64,000 nucleotides of DNA from Hymenobacter sp. UV11 (GTDB lineage Bacteria > Bacteroidota > Bacteroidia > Cytophagales > Hymenobacteraceae): positions 124,001 through 188,000 of the forward strand of contig NZ_SRII01000010.1 of the NCBI RefSeq assembly GCF_004684095.1, given 5' to 3'. The notes below the pieces were generated by a model, which saw only the letters and a program-made list of their open reading frames with translations, ran no database searches and was not told the origin of the DNA. Shown here piece by piece: positions 40,251-48,681 of this stretch (its first letter is position 1; each line of letters starts with the position of its first letter). A program made the translations under genes and the position numbers.

Positions 40251-41080
40251 CTCCCCCGAATCTCTGCCTTTATCCCCTCCACAAACTGGGTAAATTCGGG
40301 TTCGGCCTCCACGTCGGGGTGCCAGGCCAGGCCGAGCTGGGCCAGGTTGTACTGGTGACGGGGGCTGATGGTGGCGCCGGGCAGCAGTTGGCCGGTGGCC
40401 GGGTCGCGCTCGGGGGCCAGCAGCCAGAGGCGGTCGGCGAGGGCGGCGGTAGTGGCAATGTCGTGGCTCACGATGAGCACGGTGTTCAGTTCATTCATCG
40501 TGGTCACTTCCAAAATGAGGCGCTTCACCTCGTCAATCATAGCCACGTCAAGGCCCGAAAACGGCTCATCGAGCAGGATAAGGTGCTCGGAGCACAGCAG
40601 TTGTTGCGCGATGGCCGCCCGCTGGCGCTGCCCGCCCGAGAGGTGGGCCGGATACTTGCGGGCGTGGGCCGTGAGGCCGAAGCGGGCGAGGTAGTCGGTG
40701 GTGCGAGCCTGGGCCTCGGCGGGGTCGTGCTTGCGGTGGGCGGCCAGCAGCAGGTTGTCGCGCAGCGTGAGGTGGTTGAAGAGGGGGTAGCGCTGCTGCA
40801 CGTAGCCTACGGCGCCGGGCTGCACGGGCTGCTGGGCTTCGCCCACCCGCACGGTGCCGGTGCTGGGCGCCGCCAGCCCCGACAGCAGCCGGCACAGCAC
40901 CGACTTGCCAATGCCCGAGCGCCCGTAGATGCCCACCACCTGCCCCTGGCTGATGCCGGGCCGGATAACGTCGAGCACCTGCACGTTGAGGTCGCGCAGA
41001 ATAACCTCGCTGCCGAATTGCATCGACACGTCTTGCAGCGTGAGCAGCGGGTCTTTGTAGGAGTGGGGTAGGGCGGTCAT
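40247..41080 (-). CDS. ABC transporter ATP-binding protein (last gene of five-gene cluster)
   Basis: A 277-residue ATPase: Walker A GRSGIGKS, Q-loop YVQQRYP, signature LSGGQRQR, Walker B LILLDEP, D-loop SGLD and H-loop IVSHD. It is closest in pattern to the nitrate/sulfonate/taurine (NitT/TauT) type. A C-terminal extension of ~60 residues (about 215-277; PERDPATGQLLPGATISPRHQYN) is longer than in typical TauB. It would drive the permease encoded upstream. It converges on the alcohol dehydrogenase remnant. Confidence 0.93.
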   Translation of the reverse strand: MTALPHSYKDPLLTLQDVSMQFGSEVILRDLNVQVLDVIRPGISQGQVVGIYGRSGIGKSVLCRLLSGLAAPSTGTVRVGEAQQPVQPGAVGYVQQRYPLFNHLTLRDNLLLAAHRKHDPAEAQARTTDYLARFGLTAHARKYPAHLSGGQRQRAAIAQQLLCSEHLILLDEPFSGLDVAMIDEVKRLILEVTTMNELNTVLIVSHDIATTAALADRLWLLAPERDPATGQLLPGATISPRHQYNLAQLGLAWHPDVEAEPEFTQFVEGIKAEIRGS

Positions 41081-41103
41081 GGTGAGTTATCGTTCAACGG
41101 TTC

Positions 41104-41249
41104 GCCTCACCCCCCGGCCCTCTCTCCGAAAAGGAGAAGGGGAGCCACGGCGGCGTGGTTGAAGCGGTGGGTTGAGTGATGTAAAAGACAGAAAAAATAT
41201 TCGTCAGGCTCCCCCTCTCCTTTTCGGAGAGGGGGCCGGGGGGGAGGCG
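41104..41249. repeat. family C palindrome between permease and ATPase genes
   Basis: Ends CGCCTCACCCCCCGGCCCTC ... GAGGGGGCCGGGGGGGAGGCG with an inner hairpin in each arm (CTCTCCGAAAAGGAGA). It fills the gap between two genes that must otherwise be cotranscribed. Confidence 0.85.
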
Positions 41250-41267
41250 CCTGCGGAAGGCGAACTA

Positions 41268-42044
41268 TTAAGTAGCCGCCCCCAGCCCCGCGTAAGGAAA
41301 AAACGACCTTCGCAGCGCCTCAAAGCCGTAGTCCTGGGCCACGCCCACGGCCAGAATGACCAGCTGAATGGCCACCACGCCGTCGAGGTGCAGGTAGCGG
41401 TTTTGCTTATAAAGCAAGAGCCCGATGCCGCCTTCCGACTGGTACAGCGTTTCGACCAGCGTGATGAGCGTCCAGATGATGGCGAAATTCTGGCGGACTA
41501 CTTCGAGCATGTCGGCCAGCTTGCCGCGCACCACCACTTCCCAAAAGCTACCCCACTCGCCCAGGCCCAGGGTGCGGGCGTGGTCCAGCTCCTCCTGCGT
41601 GGTGCTGAGAATAACGCGCGTCATGCCCGTAACGAGGTACACCGTAGCCCCAAACACCAGCACCGAGAGCTTCACCTGGTGCCCCGAAGAGAGCAGCAGC
41701 GCCATAAAAAACGTGAGTCCGGTGAGGGTGAGGTAGCGCAGCTTGCTCGCCGCGAAGGCCAGCGGCCGGAAGAAGGGTAGGGCCGTGAGATAAGAGATAA
41801 ACAGCGCCAAAACCGTGGCAATACCCAGCGCCTGGAAGGCCGTTAGCAGGCTGGCCCACAGCTCGGGCAGCAGCCCCTGGGTAGTAATAAGGTCGCCGAG
41901 GGCGCGAAATACGTCGCCAAGGCTGGGGAACAGCTGAAGCGGGAAAAACAGCCACAGCGCTAGTAAAGCCAGCACCTGGCCGGCCACCAGCGCGGCCAGC
42001 ATGGCGCGGCGCGGGTGAGCGTTGGGGGTGAATAAGGTGTTCAT
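41268..42044 (-). CDS. ABC transporter permease (NitT/TauT type)
   Basis: A 258-residue inner membrane permease with about six hydrophobic segments. The cytoplasmic coupling loop (EAA motif) is visible as EELDHARTLGLGEWGSFWEVV. It follows the pattern of SsuC/TauC permeases. Together with the ATPase at 40247-41080 and the solute-binding fusion at 42190-43968 it makes a complete importer. Substrate unknown. Confidence 0.88.
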   Translation of the reverse strand: MNTLFTPNAHPRRAMLAALVAGQVLALLALWLFFPLQLFPSLGDVFRALGDLITTQGLLPELWASLLTAFQALGIATVLALFISYLTALPFFRPLAFAASKLRYLTLTGLTFFMALLLSSGHQVKLSVLVFGATVYLVTGMTRVILSTTQEELDHARTLGLGEWGSFWEVVVRGKLADMLEVVRQNFAIIWTLITLVETLYQSEGGIGLLLYKQNRYLHLDGVVAIQLVILAVGVAQDYGFEALRRSFFPYAGLGAAT

Positions 42045-42075
42045 GGTTTTATGGAAGAGTTGTTAAAAACCGTTT

Positions 42076-42173
42076 GTCATTGCGAGCGAAGCGCGGCAAT
42101 CGCACCAGAACGATAGGCGAACGACCAGCGTGAGTTTCGTTCTAGTGCGATTGCTTCGCAGGCTCGCAATGAC
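42076..42173. repeat. family A palindrome between solute-binding and permease genes
   Basis: Ends GTCATTGCGAGCGAAGCGCG and GCTCGCAATGAC; inner arms GCAATCGCACCAGAACGA / TCGTTCTAGTGCGATTGC. It lies in the gap between two genes of the ABC cluster. Confidence 0.85.
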
Positions 42174-42189
42174 AGGAGGGCGGGTTAGG

Positions 42190-43968
42190 TCAATTCCCCA
42201 GCACCACCTCCACGCGGCGGTTCTGCGCCTTGCCGGCTTCCGTAGCGTTGGTGGCTACTGGCTCGGCGGCGCCGTGGGCGTACACCTGCACGCGGCCCTG
42301 CGGGAAGGCACTGGCGCTCTTGGTTTCGAGCCAGTGGGCCACGGCCTCGGCGCGGGCTTCGCTGAGCTGCTGGTTGGCAGTGGGGTTGCCGGTGTTGTCG
42401 GTGTAGCCGTGCACGGCCACTTTGAGGCGGCCGGCTACTACGAGGTCGTCGAAGAGCGTGCTCAGCTCGCGCTGGGCGGCGGGCGTGAAGGTGCTCTGGC
42501 CGGTGTTGAACTCGATGTTCCAGGCGCGCTTGCTCACGCTGCGGCGGATTTCGTCGTCGGCCGTGAACTGCTGAGTTTCAGCGGGGGCCAGGTTCTTGCC
42601 CTTGTACTGAGCTTGCAGCTTGCGCAGCAGGCTCAGGTCGAGCATGTTGGCCAGCGGCACGTAGCTCGGCAATTCCTTGGGGTAGAGCTTGCGCTGCACG
42701 TCGCCGAAGGTCTTGTACACGGCGGCGTAAATGTTGGTACCGCCGTTGTCGAGTCCAAACAACGTGAGGTTATCGCTGAAATTGAAGGCTTTGCTACCCC
42801 CCAATTCGACCACCTGGCCGGTGCGGTCGGCCTCGCTGGTGCCTTTGTAGTACTTCAGCCAGTAGGCGCCGGGCTTGTCCTGGTCGCCGTAGACCTGGGC
42901 CGAGATGTCGGCGGCGCGGGTCAGGGCTTCGGGGTGGCTTTTCACCTGGTCGCCGGCCACGGCGAAGGCGGTCATCAAACTCAGCACGGCCGGCTGGTGG
43001 GCGTCGTACCAGCGCTTGGTGGTCACCATGATGTTGGGCATCTGGTTCGAATAATCCTTGGTCGAAACGATGTTCACGAGGCCGCCTTTTTGCTTGGCAA
43101 TGTTCACGTCGCCGGGCGTCCAGGTAGCCACGGCGTCGGCCACCACGTCCACTTTCACGCCGGTGCTGTGGCCGCTCACCACCTTGGTGCGCGATTCGGG
43201 CTTGCCCACGATATACTTCTCGGCGGCCACCAGGAAGTCGCTGGCGGCCATAAAGTTCACGGCTTCGGGGTCGTAGGTCGTTTCGTCGGGGTTCACTTTC
43301 AGGCCGTTGTCGGCGCACCATTTCAGGGCAATGTTCTGGTCGCCGTCGCGCAGGTAGCAGGCAATAGTTTTGCCGAGCGCCGCCTTGGGGTTGTCGAGCC
43401 ATTCCTTCGGCCCCATCAGCTTGTCTTCGCCAAAGCTCTTACCCACCGAGTAGGGGATGACTTGCAGGCTGGTGCCGGCTTTCTCCAGTTGGCTTTGCAT
43501 GGCCGAGAAGGCGGGTAGGCCGTCGCCCATGATGCTCACAATCAGGCCAGGCGTGTTGGGGTTGGCTTGCAGGTCGAGGGCATTTTTCACCAGGTCGGCC
43601 TGCATTTTCGATACGTCGTCCTGACGCACAATCTGCATGTCGATTTTATTGGCGGCCAGGGCCGAGCCCATGGTGGTGCGGGCGCCGCCGTTGGCGAGCA
43701 TCCCGGCCATCTGCGAGTTCCAGGCCATCACTTCCCATACCACAGGCACGCCGTTTTCGGCGGGGGCTGTGCCGGGCAGCGGGGCCAGCGGCACCACCAG
43801 CGTGGCGCGGCTGCCGCTGGGTGCCGCCGGCAGCTCAATCGAGCTAAGCAGCACCGACTGCGTATCGGCTTTCTGGAAGATTTTATTGCTGGCAATCAGC
43901 TTATTGATGCCAAAGTACAGCAGGGCAAACACGATTGCGCCGAGTACGATTTTACCACGAGTTGTCAT
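42190..43968 (-). CDS. membrane-anchored solute-binding protein fused to an OmpA peptidoglycan-binding domain
   Basis: A 592-residue protein with an unusual layout. An uncleaved N-terminal helix (IVLGAIVFALLYFGINKLI) anchors it in the inner membrane. Residues about 60-440 form a NitT/TauT/SsuA-like periplasmic binding domain (VVWEVMAWNSQMAGMLANGG, DAVATWTPGDVNIAKQKGG, TTKRWYDAHQPAVL). The C-terminal ~115 residues are an OmpA-like domain (IEFNTGQSTFTPAAQREL, VHGYTDNTG, LSEARAEAV, NRRVEVVL) expected to bind peptidoglycan. It would thus bridge membrane and cell wall while feeding the permease. The ligand cannot be read from sequence. It is the third gene of the cluster. Confidence 0.9.
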   Translation of the reverse strand: MTTRGKIVLGAIVFALLYFGINKLIASNKIFQKADTQSVLLSSIELPAAPSGSRATLVVPLAPLPGTAPAENGVPVVWEVMAWNSQMAGMLANGGARTTMGSALAANKIDMQIVRQDDVSKMQADLVKNALDLQANPNTPGLIVSIMGDGLPAFSAMQSQLEKAGTSLQVIPYSVGKSFGEDKLMGPKEWLDNPKAALGKTIACYLRDGDQNIALKWCADNGLKVNPDETTYDPEAVNFMAASDFLVAAEKYIVGKPESRTKVVSGHSTGVKVDVVADAVATWTPGDVNIAKQKGGLVNIVSTKDYSNQMPNIMVTTKRWYDAHQPAVLSLMTAFAVAGDQVKSHPEALTRAADISAQVYGDQDKPGAYWLKYYKGTSEADRTGQVVELGGSKAFNFSDNLTLFGLDNGGTNIYAAVYKTFGDVQRKLYPKELPSYVPLANMLDLSLLRKLQAQYKGKNLAPAETQQFTADDEIRRSVSKRAWNIEFNTGQSTFTPAAQRELSTLFDDLVVAGRLKVAVHGYTDNTGNPTANQQLSEARAEAVAHWLETKSASAFPQGRVQVYAHGAAEPVATNATEAGKAQNRRVEVVLGN

Positions 43969-44042
43969 TGTTAGTAGCGCGGACTTTTAGTCTGCGGGTG
44001 AATAAGTTGTTGAAAAAGATGGGGGAATGCGCGGCCGGGTGA

Positions 44043-44152
44043 ACCTCACCCCCTGACCCCCTCTCCCGTGGAGAGGGGGCACCGGCCATGCGCGAACGAC
44101 ACTTTGGCGTCAGGCTCCCCCTCTCCACGGGAGAGGGAGCAGGGGGTGAGGT
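44043..44152. repeat. family C palindrome upstream of the solute-binding/OmpA gene
   Basis: Ends CCTCACCCCCTGACCCCCTC ... GAGGGAGCAGGGGGTGAGG with inner hairpins in each arm (CTCTCCCGTGGAGAG / CTCTCCACGGGAGAG). It is another repeat within the ABC cluster. Confidence 0.85.
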
Positions 44153-44215
44153 GCCCCGGTTGGGTCGGCGGTCGGCTATAGCAGCACCGCCACGAGCAGC
44201 AGCGCCAGGCAGCCA

Positions 44216-45208
44216 CTAATCAAGCAGGCTAGAATAGGCATCATCGGAGCGTTTTTTAGTGGCGGCTACGGACGTAGCAACCGGGGTTTTATCGGTGGTT
44301 AGCAGCGCGTTGAAGTCGCCTTTCTGGTAGCGGTCGAGCAGGCGCTGGCCCTTCTCGCTCATCACGCCGTTCTGGATGTCCATCTCCTTCACGAACTCCT
44401 GCGAGTAGCGCATGGCCTGCTTGATTTGGCCAAGCTGCTGGGCCATGTCCTGGGCCACGCGGTCGGTGGCCAGGTCGAAGAAGTACTTCTTGTCGGGGTC
44501 ACCGCGCAGGATGTTCATGGCGGCGCGCATGCCCGAGCTGGTGCGTTTCACGAGCTCGTATTCGTCTTTCAGCAGGCCCACTTTGAACTTGCTACCGTCA
44601 ATCTGGCGCAGGGCGGCTTTCAGAATCTGGCGCATCACCACGCTCACGTTGGCCGTGGTAGTGGCCATCGGCTGCAGGCGCTGGTTGTAGTCCAGAATTT
44701 GGGCGGCGCGGCTGGCGTAGGCTTCGGCGGCGTCCTTTTCGTTTTGGCGGGTGGCCGAGTCGGCCAGGGCTAGGTACTCCTTCATCTGCTGGTCGTTGGC
44801 GGCGAGCTTGCGCTTCACCAGCTCGTGGGCGCCCTCGATGTGGCCGATTTCGCCCTCCATCTGGCGGGCCTCCTTCTCGGTATTCGAGATATAGTCCTCC
44901 ATGATGCCGATGGGGTCGGTGTTGACGAAAATGCCCGCCAGCGTGCGCAGCACGCGTTGCCCGGCGTACCAGAGCCCGGTCTGAATGCGCTTGTTCGTCG
45001 CCAGCAAAAACAGCACGAACAGCGCCCCCAGCCCGATGCCCAGCTTCACGCTATTGAACACGATGTCAACGAGGTAGGGCACGATTTTGCCCCAGTAGTA
45101 CACGCCGGCACCGGCGCCGGCCGCCAGCACCACCCAGCCAGCTACCTTTTCGGGTTGCTGCCACTTGGGCAGGGTAGAGGCGAGGTCATTGGAAAGCAAG
45201 GTTTTCAT
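44216..45208 (-). CDS. PspA-like coiled-coil protein with N-terminal membrane helices
   Basis: A 330-residue protein. Two hydrophobic segments (about 24-44 and 50-70: WVVLAAGAGAGVYYW and LGIGLGALFVLFLLA) are followed by ~240 residues of continuous helix/coiled coil. The helical part (DPIGIMEDYISNTEKEARQME, then AAEAYASRAAQILDYNQRL and LLKDEYELVKRTSSGMRAAM) follows the PspA/IM30 pattern of four long helices, but PspA has no membrane helices, so this is a relative or analogue. It may sense or stabilise the membrane next to the transporter. Only 20 bases separate it from the upstream gene, so they are one operon. The PspA relation is inference. Confidence 0.75.
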   Translation of the reverse strand: MKTLLSNDLASTLPKWQQPEKVAGWVVLAAGAGAGVYYWGKIVPYLVDIVFNSVKLGIGLGALFVLFLLATNKRIQTGLWYAGQRVLRTLAGIFVNTDPIGIMEDYISNTEKEARQMEGEIGHIEGAHELVKRKLAANDQQMKEYLALADSATRQNEKDAAEAYASRAAQILDYNQRLQPMATTTANVSVVMRQILKAALRQIDGSKFKVGLLKDEYELVKRTSSGMRAAMNILRGDPDKKYFFDLATDRVAQDMAQQLGQIKQAMRYSQEFVKEMDIQNGVMSEKGQRLLDRYQKGDFNALLTTDKTPVATSVAATKKRSDDAYSSLLD

Positions 45209-45228
45209 GGCTCAGAAAGGGGGTTTAG

Positions 45229-45894
45229 TTATTTGATTAAAAAGGATTTAGTGGCTTGTTGGTGGGCTTGCAGCTCGGCCACGGCGGCCGCGTGGGCCAG
45301 CTCGTAGCTGGCGAGCGCGGCCTGGGCCTTGGTGGCTTCCTGGTGCAGCTGCTGCTGGGTGTCGGTCAGCTGCTGGCTCTTCTCAGTGAGTTGCTGGGTG
45401 AGGGCCGCCACGTCGGCTTGCAGCTGGGCTTCTTGGTTGCGGAGCTGGGCCAGGGCGCCGGGCTTGCCTTGCAGCGGCACCGTGTCGCCCATTTTTTCGC
45501 GGTGGCGCTCCTGAATTCGGGCGCGGTCGTCGGCCAACTTCTGGGCCAGCGCATCGGCCGAGGTGAGGAGGGTAGGGAGGTCGGTGCCCGTCACGGCCGC
45601 GAAGGCGTTGAAGGCCGTTTGGTAGAGCAGCGGGCCGCTGAGGCCGCTGGCGGCCAGGCTTTTCACCATCTTGGTGAAGGCCCCGAAATCGCGGCCGTCG
45701 CCGGCCAGCAATTGGGCAATGTGGTCGAGGTGGCGCTGCTCGGGCTGGGTGCTGCCGGGCGGTAAGCCTGTGAGTGGGGGGGTAGGGATGGCCAGCGGCA
45801 CGGCCACGCGCGGGGCGGCAGCGGCCGGGGCTTCGCCGTCGGGCTCGACGAAGAAGTCTTTGGCGGCTTTCGCCAGGTTATCGAGAATGGCCAT
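45229..45894 (-). CDS. coiled-coil protein of unknown function, first gene of ABC/OmpA cluster
   Basis: A 221-residue soluble protein. The N-terminal 20 residues form an amphipathic helix (MAILDNLAKAAKDFFVEPDG), followed by a Pro/Ala linker (about 25-55), a helical domain (DFGAFTKMVKSLAASGLSG, about 60-130) and a long Gln/Ala coiled coil to the end. I do not recognise a family. Its tight spacing to the PspA-like gene suggests the products interact, perhaps through coiled coils. Confidence 0.75.
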   Translation of the reverse strand: MAILDNLAKAAKDFFVEPDGEAPAAAAPRVAVPLAIPTPPLTGLPPGSTQPEQRHLDHIAQLLAGDGRDFGAFTKMVKSLAASGLSGPLLYQTAFNAFAAVTGTDLPTLLTSADALAQKLADDRARIQERHREKMGDTVPLQGKPGALAQLRNQEAQLQADVAALTQQLTEKSQQLTDTQQQLHQEATKAQAALASYELAHAAAVAELQAHQQATKSFLIK

Positions 45895-46004
45895 GTCGGT
45901 GTGGGCTAGTAGGTGAGGGATGTGTACCTAATGCCAAGACCAGTGCCGATTCAGAAAAAGTGAAAGATTATTTTATATAAAAATCAGTTAATCAGGATGA
46001 TGAA

Positions 46005-46037
46005 TAAAAAATCCCGCCCGGCGCAAGGCCGAGCGGG
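46005..46037 (-). terminator. terminator facing leftwards, upstream of the ABC/OmpA cluster
   Basis: Stem CCCGCCCGGC (46013-46022) pairs with GCCGAGCGGG (46028-46037), one mismatch, followed on the minus strand by ATTTTTTATT. Its 3' flank closely resembles that of the outer membrane protein gene at 48682-49365. Confidence 0.65.
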
Positions 46038-46040
46038 GAA

Positions 46041-46617
46041 CTGTTTTTTTCAAAATGGAAAGCAGTTTTTGCTAAAAAGGCAAATTGCTTGGGTACTTCA
46101 CGCAGTTCAGGCTCCCATTATTTAGTACCTGCTCGTGCGGTTGGGAAGGCGCGCACTGACGCCGCACCAGCGTACAGCACCTCACAACCACTGTAGAAGT
46201 TGGGATAGCCCTGCCGCAAAGAAGGCGGTAGCAAGCCAGGCTACCCAAGTAGCAGCCGAAACCTTGGCAAAAAGCGAGAACCCCCCAACCACCCTCTGCT
46301 GCGTTGGCTAGCAACTCGCACCTCACCTTTTTGCGCATAATGTTTGGCTGTATACCAAGGTTTTGACCTGTTCTTTCCTGTCAATTTTATCATATTATAG
46401 TGCCAAAATCAGCCAAACTTGCTCAATATCCGTTTAGGCAGCCACATACGGAGTGCTAATTTCATCCTCGTCGCTGACTGAGTACGTAAGTAGTTTTTAG
46501 CACCAATTGAATAGCAGCTGCGAAAAATAGCCTCACGAGAGTGGCTAGCGCTTCTTTTCTGCTTCTGCCACATAGTGAACAGTTTACTTGTTTTTTTTAC
46601 CTTTTTTCCCCTGTCTT
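46041..46617. other. 577-base intergenic stretch, no supported gene
   Basis: The stretch before the OmpA gene is more AT-rich than average towards its right end. A minus-strand frame at 46072-46338 (88 codons) has a poor Cys-rich composition and is not supported, though the terminator to its left shows that something is, or was, transcribed leftwards here. No RNA gene or palindrome family was recognised. Confidence 0.4.
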
Positions 46618-48237
46618 ATGAGATATTTTTCTCCTAAAACATTGCTTTTTGGACTCGGCCTGTTAGCCGCTGCATCCACTGCCAACGCCCAGACGGCGGA
46701 CCGCAAAACGGCCATTGGCTTGCACGCAAACGCCACGCAGTACCGCGGCGACCTGGGCAACAACTTCTTCGAGTTCAAGAACATGCCCTACAGCGGGGGC
46801 ATCGACATCAACCGCTACATTGGCAAGGTGCTTGACATCAAGCTAGACCTGGACTATACCCGCCTGCGCAGCCCTGCTGAGGAGGACAAGTTCAACAGCG
46901 CTGGTCGTCGCTTTAGGGCGCAGACCTACGGTGCCGGCCTGGGCTTCAAGATTAAAGCGCCCATCAACGATAACTTCTTTCTGCACCCCTACGTGTTGAT
47001 TGAGCCGGGCTTTGCCTGGGTAGCGACGGACCGCTACGCTACGCCTACCTCGGGCAACAACTTCACCCGCTTCGGCACGTTCACCGGCCAGATTGGCGGT
47101 GGCCTGGACTTCCACCTGGGCGAGTCGGCTATCCTGTTTCTACAGGCCAGCCAGTCGTACATGCAAACCAGCGATGCTCGCCTCGATGGGGTAGACAACA
47201 ACGCAACGACATTCTGGGATAAGAAGGACCGCTACCTGACTTTCTCGGCTGGCCTGCGTGCCAACCTAGGCAAGGCCAAGGATGCGGACGGCGATGGCGT
47301 ATCGGATAAAAAGGATAAATGCCCCGGCACCCCAACCGGCGTGAAGGTGGACGTGAACGGCTGCCCGATTGACACCGACGGTGACGGTGTAGCTGACTAC
47401 CAGGACAAGTGCCCCGACGTGAAAGGCCTGGCCGCCCTGCAAGGCTGCCCCGATGCTGACGGCGACGGTGTAGCCGATGCCGACGACAAGTGCCCCAACA
47501 CCCCGGCCGGCGTGCGCGTCGATGCCTCGGGTTGCCCGCTTGATACCGACGGTGACGGTGTAGCCGATTACCAAGATAAGTGCTCCGATACCCCGGCTGG
47601 CGTAAAAGTGGACGCCACTGGCTGCCCGCTCGACCGCGACGGCGACGGTGTGCCCGACTTCCAGGACCGCTGCCCCGACCGTGCCGGCCCCGCCAGCAAC
47701 AAAGGCTGCCCCGAGATTAAGGCAGAAGCCAAGAAAATCCTCAACGAGGCCACGAAATACATCAACTTCGACTTCAATAAGGCTACGCTGAAATCTTCGT
47801 CGTACTCGAAGCTGGACCAGATGGTGCAGATTATGAATGACTACCCGGACTACAGCCTCAGCATTGCCGGCCACACCGACAGCAAAGGCGCCGACGACTA
47901 CAACCTGCGCCTGAGCTACGAGCGTGCCGCTTCGGCCCGTAAGTACCTGCTCGATAAGGGTATCTCGGCCGACCGCATCGAGGCCCGTGGCTACGGCGAA
48001 ACCAAGCCGATTGCCAGCAACACCACGGCTGCCGGCCAGGCCCTGAACCGCCGCGTAGACTTCGACCCCTACCTGACGGGCGAAACCAACGCGGCCGAAG
48101 CCAAGTATGGCGCTGCCCCGAGCATCTCGGAAATCCGCTCGGCAGGTGAGAAGCTGCCCGGCAAGAAGACGACTGGCACGGGTGCTCCCCGCAGCCGCAA
48201 GTCGCCGATGAAGAAGGCCCCTGCTCGCAAGAAGTAA
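46618..48237 (+). CDS. OmpA family outer membrane protein with thrombospondin type 3 repeats
   Basis: A 539-residue outer membrane protein. Signal peptide (about 1-24, ending ANAQ), an eight-strand-type beta-barrel (about 25-225), then five calcium-binding TSP3 repeats (DxDGDGVxDxxDKCP, about 225-375), and an OmpA peptidoglycan-binding domain (NFDFNKATLKSSSYSKLDQM, IAGHTDSKG, LSYERAASARKYLL, NRRVDF; about 385-490). A Lys/Arg/Pro-rich tail of ~40 residues follows. It links outer membrane to cell wall and is one of the abundant porin-like proteins of Bacteroidota. It ends in a strong terminator. Confidence 0.95.
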   Translation: MRYFSPKTLLFGLGLLAAASTANAQTADRKTAIGLHANATQYRGDLGNNFFEFKNMPYSGGIDINRYIGKVLDIKLDLDYTRLRSPAEEDKFNSAGRRFRAQTYGAGLGFKIKAPINDNFFLHPYVLIEPGFAWVATDRYATPTSGNNFTRFGTFTGQIGGGLDFHLGESAILFLQASQSYMQTSDARLDGVDNNATTFWDKKDRYLTFSAGLRANLGKAKDADGDGVSDKKDKCPGTPTGVKVDVNGCPIDTDGDGVADYQDKCPDVKGLAALQGCPDADGDGVADADDKCPNTPAGVRVDASGCPLDTDGDGVADYQDKCSDTPAGVKVDATGCPLDRDGDGVPDFQDRCPDRAGPASNKGCPEIKAEAKKILNEATKYINFDFNKATLKSSSYSKLDQMVQIMNDYPDYSLSIAGHTDSKGADDYNLRLSYERAASARKYLLDKGISADRIEARGYGETKPIASNTTAAGQALNRRVDFDPYLTGETNAAEAKYGAAPSISEIRSAGEKLPGKKTTGTGAPRSRKSPMKKAPARKK

Positions 48238-48267
48238 GCGCCCCTAGCTGCAAAGCTGAGTTAATAG

Positions 48268-48303
48268 GCAGCCCGCTCCACCTTGGAGCGGGCTGCTTTT
48301 TTT
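48268..48303 (+). terminator. rho-independent terminator of the OmpA/TSP3 gene
   Basis: A perfect 12-bp stem GCAGCCCGCTCC (48268-48279) with 5-base loop pairs with 48285-48296, followed by seven T. Confidence 0.93.
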
Positions 48304-48364
48304 ATGGGGGGTAGGGAAGGGCTCGCTACCCGATGAATGGAACTATCGCTTCCCATAAAGCAAC

Positions 48365-48585
48365 AGGGCTTACGCAGTTGGGTGGATACTGCAGTTGCCA
48401 GCTCCGGTCCGGCGGCGGAGCCGGCCGACCGGTTGACGTATGCGCCGCATGGCCAGTCGTGCAGTCCTTGCTCCCACGACAACTGGTCGGCCAGCGGAGC
48501 CGTCGGACCGGAGCCCGTACCCGGACTTGAAAATCGCGCTAAGTGATAAATCTGATTCTAACCGACCCTCAGCTGCCTAAGTCCT
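48365..48585. mobile_element. MITE-like palindromic element with AGGgCTTACGCAG / CTGCCTAAGTCCT ends
   Basis: Imperfect terminal inverted repeats (48365-48382; 48570-48585) resemble the AGGACTTACGCA ends of the element at 583-715. Inside are a second pair of 35-base arms (48401-48435 and 48480-48514, GCTCCGGTCCGgCGGC...). No transposase fits inside. It occupies most of the 444-base gap between the OmpA gene and its neighbour. Confidence 0.5.
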
Positions 48586-48590
48586 GACCC

Positions 48591-48622
48591 AAAAAATCCC
48601 GCCCGGCGCGAGGCCAAACGGG
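48591..48622 (-). terminator. terminator of the outer membrane barrel gene
   Basis: Stem CCCGCCCGGC (48598-48607) pairs imperfectly with GCCAAACGGG (48613-48622), followed on the minus strand by ATTTTTTGGG. It is a diverged copy of the terminator at 46005-46037. Confidence 0.55.
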
Positions 48623-48681
48623 AGGTTGTTTCAGTCAAAATGAAAAGTCGCTTTTGCTAAAAGGGCGAAGGATGGGCCTAC

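Noticed and set aside
42130..43518. 462-codon plus-strand frame opposite the SBP-OmpA gene
   Set aside because: Antisense shadow; the minus strand holds clear solute-binding and OmpA motifs.
46072..46338. Minus-strand frame of 88 codons before the OmpA gene
   Set aside because: Cys-rich, no recognisable domain, poor codon pattern. A terminator downstream keeps it from being dismissed fully, so it is mentioned as a possible relic.
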